Part shown: positions 20,073 through 31,231 of the stretch, in pieces
Layout: every line of letters starts with the position of its first letter
How positions within the stretch are numbered: position 1 is the first letter of the stretch
From: Heligmosomoides polygyrus polygyrus
Taxonomy: Eukaryota > Nematoda > Chromadorea > Rhabditida > Heligmosomidae
DNA: 64,000 nt
Assembly: GCA_947396885.1 (NCBI GenBank)
Contig: OX377206.1
Span: 87,665,960 to 87,729,959, forward strand
Direction: 5' to 3'
Translations under genes and position numbers: made by a program
Notes under the pieces: model-generated
What the model saw: the letters and a program-made list of their open reading frames with translations, nothing else
Database searches by the model: none
Told to the model about the DNA's origin: nothing

Positions 20073-23000
20073 CTGCAACACTTCACTGTACAAACAGCTA
20101 CAAAAGCTCTCACATAACAGATTTAGAGTACTAATCCGTCTGATGCCCTTGCCGCCACCGTGGGCTGGGATTGCAAACAGCTCTCAGCCAATCACAAAAG
20201 GCTTTGTTTTGAGCTTTGGAGCAGGGGAGGAATAGGAACTCCGGGGCGTGGCCTATCTTAACATGGTACGTTGCCACGCGGGCATTAAACAGCCAAGTAG
20301 AAACTCCGGGAAATGAAAAGGTACCCAGTTGGACATTTTTCCGTATTACATGGCACCTGCCACAGAAACCCTGAGCGTAAAAACGATGAAAACGTGAAAA
20401 CGGCTAGGACAATGGTTCAGATGTGGCGAGGATAATTCTGGGCATATGTCGCGGAGACGCTCCGAGGTTACGGGAACGCGTTGTTGCTTCTACCGTAATC
20501 GCGGCAGCCCTGACTGCGCGGCTGTGCCGATGTTTGATTGGCTGGCGATGACGTGGGAGCAAGTGCGCATTCCCGCACCCTTGCTATTCGTCGGTTCGCG
20601 ACATGTATGTAATTGTAAGCGTCTAGCGATCAAAAGTAGGTGAACTTCAGGTAAAATGTAGGGGCAACTACTCGTCGTACAAAACTCACCAACAGAATTT
20701 TCGCCCATTGGTAACCCGGACTTCCCCGGAAGTTGAACTGCATTTTAAGCAGAAGTGTTGTCATCTCGCTTCGTGCCTAGGGTGTGCAAAGTGACGCTTC
20801 TTCTCAACAATTTCCTAGCCATGGGAATTTTATAAAAGGATAAAAGGATAAAGGACAGCGCTACTCAATCCCTTTTTGGGATGCGCCAGAGCATTCTACT
20901 TCTACAGAATGTCGTGGAGGCGATATGAATGCGTATTTGGCCATACAATGACTTGCGGTGGCCAGCCGATGAACAAGTCAGCGCTTTATCCTTCCCAGAC
21001 ACGTCTGGTACCAATTCACCGACCTCGGAGGGATGGAAGGCTTGGTTGGCCTGGCCCGGAAATCCGAACCAGGAACTGGTATCGGGTGCACGCGACAGTC
21101 GGCGCCTCCCCCGACTGCGCTACACGCGCCCATGGGAATTTTAATAATTAAAAATTGTAAGAGAAATTATCACGTAGCACTAAAAAGGACACTCTTAGAA
21201 AGCTCAGAGGTGAGGGTGGACGGAAGAAACACTTTTTCGAACGAATTTTCGGGCACAAATGACGACAGGAAGGGCTCCCAGCAGTGGATATTTTTGGAAA
21301 CTCTTGTTCTTAATGTAGGAAAAATCAAACAGAAATGCAGGGCTTCAATGAACGAAACGTACCATGTTGATATAAATAAGCGTTGAGCAGTGATTGTCCG
21401 TAAGCCTTGTAACTGTTGCCTAGTATGTTCTCCATTCCACCATAGCTGGCTGTCGGTTTCGGTAGATCCGACGGCGGACTGATGGACGGTTGAGATGGAC
21501 TCGGTGACGTTTCACCACTTCCGGATGATGTCGCTTCTTCCCTGGCCGCTGCAGCGTCTTGAATTATTGAGTCGTTCGTCTTCGCACGTCCTCCACCGCG
21601 ATTCGCAGTGCGGTTACGTCGACGCAACGTCTGCTTGTCGCTCAGCTCGGGCACAACCGTCCAGAAGTGTCCTGAAGAATTGGAAAAATAGGATTCGGTT
21701 TTTGAAACGTCTTCCTGTCTATCATTTATTAGCTGCTTTTCCGAGAATCATCTATTTTCGCGGAGAACCTGGGCTAATCTGGCACCCGGCGGGGACGAAT
21801 GGAAACGCTGGGGGCCCCCAACCCAGCAAATCTAGGAACAGCGATAGACGGTTTAAACATCTTCACATGCTATAGTACCTCGCTTTTATCCCTAATTCAG
21901 TCAAGGCCGGTGTGTGGCGCAGTCGTTAAGTGGCCTCAACTCTAACGGCGCTGAGAATCGATTGGCTATGGATTGATTTGTTTCGTATCCAAGCCAAACC
22001 AGCCTTCACACCCTCACTTAGAATCAAATATCCTTGGGAAGGATTCTCAAAGAGGGTAAACTTTTTCACCTTTATCCTTTATTGATCTCCTCGAGTATCT
22101 ATAATATGTTCCATCAAAAAATCGATAATGCGAGGAAGTGATCCATCCATAGAATGTATCGCGTAGATAAAGTGAGCAGCAGCCAGCTGGTCTGACACCT
22201 TAGCTGACTAGTGGCTGGGGGAAGGCTTCAGAACTTCATTGTAGTCAACTGACAATGTTGTAAAGCTGCTCACGGCTTAATCGCGTGCTACCCTACTCAA
22301 ACAGTCAAATTCTTGTATAAATCGATAGAATCGATTGATCCCGTTTGATGAGGAAATTACGATTGCCGTTGGTCGATTGATGTGCTTGTTGTGACAGTGA
22401 TCACCGGCAACCGTAATTTCCTCATCAAACGATCAAACCTGGATAAGAATCAATAACATTGATAGATGCGTAATGATCAATCGATATTCAATGCATATTG
22501 TAGACGCCCATTCAACGGCTACCATATTTATTCCCTCAAACAGTCAAACGTAGGCAAAAATCGATAATTTCAATTCAATTTCAATCAGTTTGCGTGCGCT
22601 ACTGCTTGCTTGTCTCAAAATCTGTCTACCGGCTACCTTATGCGCACGATTCTCACACTAAACAGAGAAACCTGGGTAACAATCGATGGAGTCGATTGAT
22701 ATCTAAACAGGGAAACCTGGGCAGCAATCGATAGAGTCGATCGATATCTAAAGGGGGAAACCTGGACAACAATCGATAGAATCGACCAGTATCGATCGAC
22801 TTCATTGATTACAGTGATGACTGTTTCTGCTCTACAGGGATGGATAACCCCGATCGGCTCGTTCACAGCTGGCATGTTGTGAAAGGTGTACTATGCTTCG
22901 GGCGGACACACGAACGGACTTACAGACGGTTTAGCCATTCTTTTATTCAGGAGGAGATAGCGTAATATTTAGAAAGTAAGAAATTGACTCCCTATCGAGA

Positions 23001-26000
23001 TTTCTCAAAGAATACTGGTGTTGCACAACACTGACAACTTCAACTAAGGCGAAATGCGTACTTTGCGTGAACGCAAAGTGGAAGGAACCCTGATTCAAAG
23101 CAGCGAAATATGGAAAAGGTAGAATATACCAGCTTCACTGTAAGAAAAGGCTCACCAACTACTCCACTTGCAGATGTTTGCTTCAACGGCAGCTTTACGA
23201 AGCAGTCATGCAGCGACAAATTGTGACGAATTGAATTCTGCCAGCCCCATTGGTCCGGCCGATGGCGATAATAGGGATGAAGCAGACGGATCACCTTAAA
23301 TGAGGAATATAAGTACAATATTACAATTTGTGGAGAAAGTCGTGGACAAAAATTTCGCTTCAGCAAGAGGCCAAAAGTCCAATACTTCCAAATTCCAATC
23401 TTCTCATTTTTTAAAATTTATTTATTTATTGAACTTGCACGGTTCTTCTTGACCCTCTTCACACGATTTTTTTCACAAATTTTTATCAAATATTAAGTTA
23501 GCAATTGATAAAAACCCCTTTCTACATCTTCGGTTCAACTGCTCACTCCTTTGAAAGGATTCAGTTCTCATAGATTCCCTGTTCTCTACCCCAATAAAAA
23601 GCTTCATCAGTGAGATTTCGAGAGCCTCAGCTAAGTTTATGAAGGAAAACCGGGGCGGAAATGACTTGCTCTGGCGAATAAATGAGAAGGGAAGCACGAA
23701 AGAACGAGCAGAATTCACGTCTCATTAATTGGTTCGCCAGATGTTGCAGATTCGAGTACCCTCCCCTTTTAGCGACAGTAATGTAAAAACGACAAGCGGT
23801 AGCGCAGTCGGAGGAGAGGTCGCCTGTTGAATGCATCCCGAAGCGTGTTCTTGGTTCGGGTCCCGTTCAGCCTACTAGTAATTAATGTGGCCCGCGGTGG
23901 GAGAGGAGGGAGCGCATGAGAGGCTGATCACCGGAGCGGGCGTGTAGGGTGGTCAGTGCCCTCCCTCATTCGCTAGCGCTCGGTTTGGTCGGTGTTCTAA
24001 TTGGCTGTGAATCGCTGGCATGTTCTCGCCTTCCCTGTAGGTTACATTAGCGGTTAGCGGTAAGACATTTGAAGCCTAAAGCCGACCACATGTACTGAGA
24101 AATGGCTCTGTGATCAAAGCTCGCAAATCTTAGAGGAAACGTCTGGCTATGTTGATGTGAAAGGAGAGAGGGCTACACTAATTGTAAGGATCAATCTTGT
24201 AAAGTGAAGCGGATGCGTGAAGCATCGTGAAGAAGTTTGAAGGCGCAGGTCTCATTCTTTTTGCTATGTTTTGCCACTATGACCACCTTGGGTGCATATT
24301 AGCGCAATCGAAGGTGGTGCTGGCTGTCGTGTAGTTCGGATTTCCTATGTGTTCTGAGTCCCAGTGCTTGTCGGAGAACGCCAGGGATTTGTAACTCGTC
24401 TCCTGAATCCCGAGGCACTTGGGATGATGTCTATGACACGTTTTCTGAATGACTCACGACGGACGACGCCAAGGTCTCGTCTTCTAAAGCGCGATGCTTA
24501 TGGGACGGCGCCTACAACTCGTCTTCTGAATCCGCAATTCGGGCGATGTCTGGCGACACCTCTTCTGAATTCCGACGCATATTGGACGACGCAAGGTACT
24601 CGGCTCCTGCATCGCGACGCAACTCGGACGACGTCTGTGACATGTTTTCTGAATACCGACGCACATCGGACAACGGAAGCTATTCGGCTTCTGAATCCCG
24701 ACGCACTTCGGACGATGTCTGCAACACGTTCCCTGAATTCCGACGAATATCGGACGACGCTCTCCTACAGGTCTTTTGAGTCTCGACGCACGTCGAACGA
24801 AGCGTGCCACCCGTTTACGGAATCCCGACTCACGTCGAACGACGCCTGGGTGTCGCTTTCTGAATCCCGATGGTTGTCGGACAGCGCCTGCGATACGGCT
24901 CTTGAATCCCGATGCTTGCGGGACGGCGCCGACGACAGGTCTTCTGAATCCCGACGCACTTCGGCCGGTGTCTGCGACAGGTTCTCTGGATTCTGACGCA
25001 TATAGGACGATGCAAGCTACTCGGCTTCTGAATCCCAGCGCTTGTCGGGAAAAGCCTGAGACTTGTCTTCTGACTCCCGATGCTAAGCCATTTTATGGGC
25101 AGAACAAGCATTCAACTCTCGTCAAGAAGTTTCTTAAAAGTGAAATGCGTGGCGCAGCCCAGTAGCTGATTGGCAGGCGTCTGCTTCAATCCCTTACCCT
25201 TAAAGGCCGAGAGCATAAAGCTCATAGACCGCCCCGAGGAGGCCAGTTGCGCTGGGGATTAGGCGAAAACATCCGAAACAAAAAGCGTTTGCGATGTTTA
25301 CTTCCACTGCTGCCGCTGCCGCCCCACCGCTGATTCATCGAGCTTCTCCTGTTCGCGAATTCTATCTCGCCGCTCGTTCACCGTTTCCATCAATGCCGAA
25401 AAGAAGTGGCCGGCAGGCCAGCCAGCAGCCCGGCAGCAGCCCAGCCCAGCAGCAGCACGCACAATTGTGCTCTGGGTCGCGGCGATCCATCACCGCAGCT
25501 CTGACGCTTTTCCCCCTAGCCGCGCGTGGCATTCTATCGCCGGGTTTCTGCACACAAAGCGCTTATAGAATGCTCGCAAAGCACAGCTGCTGCTGCCCCA
25601 CCACCAGAGCCGACCACGGCCGGCTGGCTGGCTGGCGCTTGGCCAGCCAGCGTTCATATCGACGATACTTGTGATGTAACGCCGTCGCCGTCGCCGTCGC
25701 ATCGCATCGCATCGACATCGACGCCGAGTTTCACTTCAACGAAGGCGAGATGAGATATGACGTGTCGCCCAACACGGCCGCTAATCAATCTCGCCTGTCT
25801 TCAGGAGGTGAGAACCACCATAGGACAGATGCGCTCGAAATCGCACACCGGGTTGTGTGACACTCTGCGCCGCGCGATGACGCAGCGCGCAACGCGCTGC
25901 GACCGCCGCAGTCAACGGCGCCACTGGCTGCAAGCGACCGACTAGACGCCAATGGCAGGCAGAGACAGACGGAAACGATCGTCATTAATACAAAGAATGG

Positions 26001-29000
26001 AAGTGCATCGGACTCTGATTCGAAACGCGACAGGTTTAGTGCGCTAATGTGTCAGCAGCGACCGATTGCAGATAAACGAGCCCACCCTGCAGAACGCCTG
26101 AGATCTAGGGTGCACAGGTTACCTTTGCAGAAACGATGGTCGACCAGGTTCATCAACGATTTACTGGTCGGTGACGATGTAACCTACCGTGACTCGTCAG
26201 CGCGCGGCGTGGTAGGTAGGAAAATCGCTGCAACGGTTACCAGGTTAAAGCGTTGGGTAAACGACGAGGTGAAGTACCGGTAGCGCTCTACTGCTAATGT
26301 CTGACCGAGCGACAACGAGTTTGGCGTGCTGCCGAGTGTAATCGGACGTATGCGCGGCATTCTTCACCTCTTCCTTCGTGAATTAGAAGGGCCTGTAAGT
26401 CTCTGGCAAGGAGCCTATTAGGCAAATCTGTGGTAGCGATTCACCAACTCCATCGTTCACAAATGACGGGCCCAGATGGACGCCAGGTCCCACTTCTGTG
26501 GTCAGAAAATAGTACACGAACAACTTCAGGGCCGTGTTTATAGTCCGCAACGGGAGCGAGAGGGGCGGTCGATCACCTTGAGATCATCGATTTTACACAT
26601 CGATTTTTGCCACGCGATCGCTCGACGTTAATCGATTCTTATGCTTTCCTCAAGTAACTCACAAGGGACATCTGTGAACTTAACTCATCGATATCGATTA
26701 TCAACAAGCCCTATGTGCCCTTGCAGGGCATAACAAGGAGCACAGGGATGAAGTTCGTTTGCTGCGGGCTACTGGGTGGTCCAAAAAAAAATTGCCGCCT
26801 AGTAAACCCATTCCGACCTGCAGCGGGTCGAGAGCAATGAAGACCACTGAGTTAATCCGGGCGCTAAAGAAATTCTAGCCCACATTTGGGATGAAACTGA
26901 AAGCTTACACGAATTCTGCTTAAACTGAGCGCGGCAAAATGACCAGCACTAATTGCATGGGGGAGGATACGTAACCCCGACCTCATGTCCGTTAGTTACT
27001 AGGCGACAAATTTTTGCCATTTTGGACCAACCAGTGGCCGCAGCAAGCATAAACCTCATCCCCGTGCTTCTTGTTAGATCTCTCGTCTTGAATCGCTGGG
27101 GTAAGCTCACAGACGCCCTTTCTCAGAAGTTTTTGCCGCTGACAGGGCGGACTATGAACAGACTCTTCGTAGGAGTAACTTGAAAAGCAGTGCGACACTG
27201 ACTACGAAGGACCATCGAGTGTTGCAGTATAGTGGCATGATGTCGCGTCGGTTTGTTAAGCGTGGTGACCGTTTGGGCCCATTCACCGCGACCTGACGAC
27301 ACGAGCGACTAGTCATAGGCAATGGATACATATCGATTTTTGCCAGGCGATCGCCCGGAATTAATCGATTCGTATGCTCTCCACGAGCAACAAGTTGCTC
27401 CTGCCGCGAAGTATGAACATAACTTTTACAGTATAACGGTTCGTACGCAACTACACCATTTACACGTCGTCGTACGCCGTCACCTTGAGCCCCTCCCCAT
27501 TCGTGCCACAGCTATACCCCATTGTCCCACATGAGCACCGATAGAAGGACAAAGGTCGTTATCAATCAATCTGTATTCATTGGATGCGCCAGGCGTCCTA
27601 CTTATACAGGACATCGTCAGAGCAGTCTTGAAGAGCGACTTCAATAACTTGCGGTGGCCAACCGACAGATATTTAATATTATGCTTCCATGAGCGGGTGA
27701 AGTGCAGCTGAAGAGGGCGCGAGTTGTCTCGTACTCCTTGAATCGATTCAGGGTTCGGGTCCACCAACATCAGGTAGGCCTGGTACCAATGGTTCCTAGG
27801 AAGGGGAGATCACTGCATTGCGCATCCGTTAGTCACTAAAAGCAAGTTATTGTACATAAAATGCCTACTCGATATCCTGCAGAAGCAGCATACAAGGCGC
27901 ATACTACAAGTGGATTCCATACGGTGACTTCTATCTTCTTTACCATACTTAGTTTAACGGCGCCATAGGGCTTGTTAGTGCACGAAGGTACGAAGAGATC
28001 TAACATAAAGCACAAAAAGGATATAAGTCGGCATTAGTAAATCCTGTTGCTGGATGCGCCACGCATTCAAATTCTACGGGATGTAGTGGAGATAATAGGG
28101 ATGGGTATTTGCTCCATCCAAATGCCTGCGGTGGCCAACCGACGGGCAGGAAAGTGCTCTTCTTTCTCGACTGAGCTACCGCTAGGGCATAGTATAATAG
28201 GACGAAAAAATCACTGTAGTTTGCTGCTTCCATTTCCTCTGAGCGGACATTTACTCCGATGCTTAGTAAGACTACTTTAGGCTTAGTTCTCACTCTGTTT
28301 TTTTTTATACCGCATTACCATTGCATCCTTCCGTGATACAGATAAATTCCTCTCGAGTTTTATCGGATATCGTCCAAGAATGGGGATATATAAAGCTCAA
28401 GGGGTCAAAAACCAAGGCTTTCATTCTCAGCGAAAAATTTCTGAGGGTCATGAAGAACCTCAACTACATTTCGGCATTTTAAAGTGCAGACTTGAGGAAG
28501 TTGAAATGAAACTATGAAACTTGCCTATGAAACGGCAATAAGCAGAATACGAAAATTTTCGAAAATGAGAATGGCTGAATTTTTAAAAGCCTAAAATCCA
28601 CACATTTACACAGGATGGAGGACAAAAATAGGTGCTAATTAATACTTTTGTAGGACGTGCCATGCATTCCATTCCTTCTGTATGTCCTACACAATAACTT
28701 GTGGAGATCAGGCGATGGAGAAAACCTCCACCAATTCACCGATTCGCGAGGAGTACAAGCTTGATTGGCCAACGAGGGAGTCGAACAATGAACCGCGATT
28801 CAGGGTGCGTGTTGACAACTGGCGCCTCTCCCGACTGCGCTATCACTTGTAAATCAACCCAAAGCAATGAAAATGTTTAAACAGGCCTCTAATATTATTG
28901 CGCAGGTTTAAAGCGAAATTTTTCAGACTGTCAGACATTTGAAAATGTATCCATTATACGCGGACAGGCCAATATCCCAATAAGTACCGAAATTTTAGAT

Positions 29001-29266
29001 CGAAAAGAAAAATCGGGAAAAATCCCATGGCTCCCGGGTCAATGAGTCAAGTGCTACATTCTGCTCACCTGGTATATCTCGTTCAACTTGAGTCGCTTGT
29101 CAGGGCTGCTTTCGATAGCCTCGATAATCAGATCTTTGTAGGACAAGGACGGCCTCTCGATGTTCTCCAGGCGAGGAGGTTCGGTCGTCGACTGGGCCGG
29201 CTCGTCGTCGGCAGTTGGGGACGGCTGCGAGAGCTGCAGAACGGAAGCGGTGCTAAGAAAGTCCAT
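19861..29266 (-). CDS. Forkhead-box transcription factor, four exons (possibly fkh-9 type)
   Basis: Join of 29266-29069, 23294-23156, 21671-21363 and 20072-19861 on the minus strand gives 285 residues. The forkhead DNA-binding domain covers about residues 38-132: it opens [18 protein letters not shown], has the recognition helix [15 protein letters not shown] (Asn86 and His90 are the usual base and backbone contacts) and ends [13 protein letters not shown] with a basic RRRNR tail that could be a nuclear signal. The rest is low in hydrophobic residues, rich in Ser/Pro/Thr, and ends with IKQE, a SUMO-acceptor type motif. All intron phases agree (0, 1, 1). The protein should act in the nucleus as a sequence-specific regulator. 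The [11 protein letters not shown] opening and the short wing are unlike FoxA/C/D classes and remind me of nematode FKH-9, from memory only. Extra 5' exons are possible because the ATG directly follows a 3' splice site. Confidence 0.92.
20444..20612. repeat. Diverged TACATGTCGCG-family element in last intron
   Basis: ATATGTCGCGGAGACG on the left and GTTCGCGACATGTATG on the right are inverted ends, with TGATTGGCTGGCG inside as in the copy at 44720-44919. The preceding phrase ATGTGGCGAGGATAATTCTG also occurs near 57465, which hints at a larger shared repeat. Confidence 0.55.
20833..21130 (-). mobile_element. SINE-A, full length, in last intron of forkhead gene
   Basis: Flanked by the 13-bp target duplication CATGGGAATTTTA (20820-20832 and 21131-21143). 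The tail AAAAGGATAAAAGGATAAAG is at the left, as expected for the minus strand. It has the same orientation as the host gene. Confidence 0.95.
21363..21671 (-). CDS. Forkhead gene exon 3 (wing end and Ser/Pro tail)
   Basis: It starts after CAATTCTTCAG with [20 protein letters not shown], closing the forkhead domain, then a Gly/Arg patch, an Ala/Ser/Pro-rich linker and [20 protein letters not shown]. The donor is CATG|GTACGT, phase 1. Confidence 0.93.
21905..22090 (+). mobile_element. SINE variant with tRNA-like head in intron 2
   Basis: Box A GTGGCGCAGTCGTTAAGTGG opens it. The body differs from SINE-A (AAGCCAAACCAGCCTTCAC, then AAATATCCTTGGGAAGG) and it ends with CCTTTATCCTTTATT, the same tail unit as SINE-A. 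A third tRNA-derived family sharing the tail is likely. Confidence 0.6.
22341..22436. repeat. Imperfect hairpin, about 28-bp stem
   Basis: GTTTGATGAGGAAATTACG at about 22345 pairs with CGTAATTTCCTCATCAAAC at about 22414, with a loop of about 40 bases. It lies in intron 2 of the forkhead gene, next to ATCGAT-rich repeats. It could be a tiny TIR element or a transcribed hairpin. Confidence 0.6.
22662..22805. repeat. 48-bp tandem repeat with ATCGAT motifs, 3 copies
   Basis: Units run GAAACCTGGGTAACAATCGAT, GAGTCGATTGATATCTAAA and are repeated three times with few changes. Single degenerate units occur nearby (22310-22350, 22425-22450, 22540-22570). The minus-strand frame here is a by-product of the 16-codon period. 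Confidence 0.8.
23156..23294 (-). CDS. Forkhead gene exon 2 (recognition helix)
   Basis: It encodes [19 protein letters not shown] and [20 protein letters not shown] to TSASGVV, the strongest forkhead signature in the window. The 3' splice site is CTCATTTAAG|GTG and the donor GTTG|GTGAGC, phase 1, splitting a Gly codon. It lies about 5.8 kb from exon 1. Confidence 0.95.
23791..23872 (+). repeat. tRNA-like SINE head fragment in intron 1
   Basis: Box A TAGCGCAGTCGGAGG and box B GGTTCGGGTCCCG are present, followed by nothing of the SINE-A body. A smaller head relic lies at 24293-24346. Confidence 0.65.
24364..25090. repeat. 42-bp minisatellite, about 17 copies
   Basis: Units read TTCTGAATCCCGACGCACTT then CGGACGACGTCTGYRACACG and diverge from one another by many substitutions but almost no indels. 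Because the period is a multiple of three, long open frames arise on both strands (210 codons on plus, about 108 on minus). In one frame the unit reads [14 protein letters not shown]; in another LLNPDAYRTTxATR. It lies in intron 1 of the forkhead gene. Whether any frame is translated cannot be told; no splice sites support it. Confidence 0.9.
25165..26590. other. GC-rich block in forkhead intron 1
   Basis: About 25290-26350 is clearly richer in G+C and CpG than its surroundings, with CAGC, GGCTGGC and GCCGTCGC runs. Frames overlap on both strands with no recognised domain. Either an old GC-rich repeat or a promoter/5' exon region for an alternative forkhead transcript could explain it. Confidence 0.4.
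26598..27393. repeat. Old inverted and direct repeats in forkhead intron 1
   Basis: About 26730-26815 and 26990-27078 are inverted relatives (GCTGCGGGCTACTGGGTGG versus the inverse near 27030) and resemble the outer palindrome at 845-1243/9418-9818. A 65-bp direct duplication with ATCGATTTTTGCCACGCGAT lies at about 26598-26665 and 27331-27393. Confidence 0.6.
27581..28150. repeat. Degenerate SINE-A fragments
   Basis: Minus-strand 3' pieces start at 27581 (TGGATGCGCCAGGCG) and 28053 (GGATGCGCCACGCATTC); a plus-strand head-like piece with GGGTTCGGGTCC lies at about 27692-27790. No duplications remain. Confidence 0.6.
28661..28850 (-). mobile_element. SINE-A, degenerate
   Basis: From AGGACGTGCCATGCATTCC to CTCTCCCGACTGCGCTATCA: shortened in the middle, with a recognisable inverse of box A at the right end. 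It lies in forkhead intron 1 close to exon 1. Confidence 0.65.
29069..29266 (-). CDS. Forkhead gene exon 1 (of those seen)
   Basis: It encodes 66 residues starting [14 protein letters not shown] and ending KLKLNEIYQ, helix 1 and start of helix 2 of the forkhead fold. The start follows CTGCTTTCAG directly, and the end is CCAG|GTGAGC, phase 0. The residues before the domain are Ser/Thr/Pro/Glu-rich. The ATG next to a 3' splice site fits SL trans-splicing to the start codon or an internal exon. Confidence 0.9.
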
Positions 29267-29873
29267 CTGAAAGCAGCGGTAGTTATGCGATATCCATCCA
29301 GATGACACGGGAACGCGCAACGAGCGAACGGACGACGACGACGATGTGAAGCGAGAAGAAGGGTACAGCAATGGCTGGGACAAGATCAGGATCTTCACTG
29401 TAGGGTGGAAGGTGCTCCAGACTAGACGATGGAGGACGTGTTTCCTTCACACTGCAAAACCATTAATTATATTAGCAGAGCTGCGTCTCGAACAAACGAA
29501 CCCAAAATACCCCGACGAAGCGCAAAAAGCGAGTATCCTAGTAACGAGCGAAAGGGCAAAACAGCAGAACGCTCGACGACCCCGCCTCCTCAGTCCAAAT
29601 AGACCAAAATACGCAAAAAACCGTCGGACACGGCGAGTACGGTGGCGCGGCGAACAGCGTCGTCGACAGCACGATGGCACGACGGCCGACCGTGGATCTG
29701 CGTCCTTCTGAATAATCAGATCGAAGTGCTCATTGGTCGACCGTAGTTCCGTCGACAATTATTGGACAGAAGTCACCCACAAGGGAACGGTTCAGTTGGG
29801 ACATGGCAAACGAGTCTGAGATAGTTTGGAAATTAAAAAAAAAAGTCTGGAGGAGAATCTGAAAACAAAATTC
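29267..29873. other. 5' flank of forkhead exon 1
   Basis: This is upstream of the first visible forkhead exon on the minus strand. A 103-codon minus frame (29758-29447) has no motif. No convincing additional coding exon is found; a promoter or trans-splicing outron may lie here. Confidence 0.4.
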
Positions 29874-30448
29874 GGCACTAGTTAAAAGTTCCGACTCCTC
29901 CAATACGACTGCTGTCGAAATTTTTTTTCGCTGAAACTTCGTATAGGGGGTTTATTTGGGGTGCTGATCACGAATCTGACATTGGTTTTTCACGATTCGG
30001 TCCGAAACCACCCATACCATTAACAAGGGTGGTCCAGGCAGGGTCGTCGATTTCGCTGAAACTTCGTCTAGGGGGGTTATTTGGAGTGCTGATCACGAAC
30101 CTGACATCCGTTTTTCGTTTTACGCTGGAGTACGGTAGGTTACGGAAGGTACGGGTGACTGAGGTAATGGTCACCGATTTCGCCCACTCCAGCGTAAAAC
30201 GAAAAACGGATGTCAGATTCGTTATCAGCACCCCAAATAACCCCCTAGGTGAAGTTTGGGCAAAATAGGTGATTATGACCTCGGCAGCCTTAGTTACCTG
30301 TAGCTACCGTAACCTACCGGCCGCAATTTCAAAAGCCGATGTCAGTTTCGTGGTTAGCACCCCAAATAACCCCCCTAGACGAAGTTTCAGCGAAATTTTT
30401 TTTTCGACCGAAGTCGTGTCGGTGGAGCCGGAACTTTTAACTAGCGCC
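29874..30448. mobile_element. Palindromic element with four internal units
   Basis: Ends GGCACTAGTTAAAAGTTCCG and the inverse of GGCGCTAGTTAAAAGTTCCG bound 575 bp. Inside are two direct and two inverted copies of a unit with GCTGAAACTTCGTCTAGGGG and GGTTATTTGGGGTGCTGATC. It lies just upstream of forkhead exon 1. No transposase. Confidence 0.85.
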
Positions 30449-30450
30449 CA

Positions 30451-30940
30451 AAAGTCATTTTAAGACATTATGTTGGACAGAAAGTTCTGGCGGTTCTTTG
30501 TTTGATCAATTTGATGATTTAAAATTTATCTCTTGAAATAAAATTTTAATATGGATAGTCTACCAGAAAATAATAAATTTTGCAAGCAGAAACTTTAGTT
30601 AAAGTTTAATTAATTGTATTTAGTTTTTTTCAAGATTGCTTATTGTTGTGGTTTGTTTTGTTTTTGTTTTTCCACATGTTTATTTATTTGTATCTTTTAA
30701 CATAAAATCATAAAATGAGCAATGTAGTAGAAAATTTGAATTTTAGAAAACAGAAAATGATGTTTTATTTTCATTATTGTTTTCACTTATTTTTCAATTT
30801 GCTTAATTTTTGCATGTTAAAATAAAATCATAGGATATGTAATTATTAGAAAATTAAAAAAGGGCTTATAAACTGAGATGTTCTAGGCTATTCACCATAG
30901 ATGTTCCTGTGCTTTTAATGAAAAATATTTCACCATACAC
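30451..30940. other. AT-rich stretch
   Basis: Strongly AT-rich, with a repeated phrase (AAAATTTTAATATGG and TGTTAAAATAAAATCATAGG type). No gene seen. Confidence 0.45.
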
Positions 30941-31231
30941 GAGGATAAGAGGAGGAAGGTGTTACTCAATCCCTTTTGGGATGCGCCACGCCTTGTACTT
31001 CTACGGAATGTCGTGGAGCCTATTTGAATCCGAGTTGGCCTATACAATGACTTCCGGTGGCCAGCCAATGAACAGCTCAGCGCCTTATCCTTCCCGGACA
31101 AGTCTGGTACGAATTCACCGATCTGGAGGGGTGGAAGGATTGGTTAGTCTGGGCGGGAAATCCGAACCAAGAACCTCGAATGGGATACACGCGACAGCAG
31201 CCGCCTCCTACGACTACGCTATCATGCACCC
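30941..31231 (-). mobile_element. SINE-A, full length
   Basis: From CGAGGATAAGAGG through the complete body to GACTACGCTATCATGCACCC. The tail is corrupted and no duplication is clear. Confidence 0.85.

Noticed and set aside
24364..24996. 210-codon plus-strand frame as a gene
   Set aside because: It is wholly made of the 42-bp minisatellite, and similar frames are open in other phases and on the other strand. It stays a finding and not a CDS.
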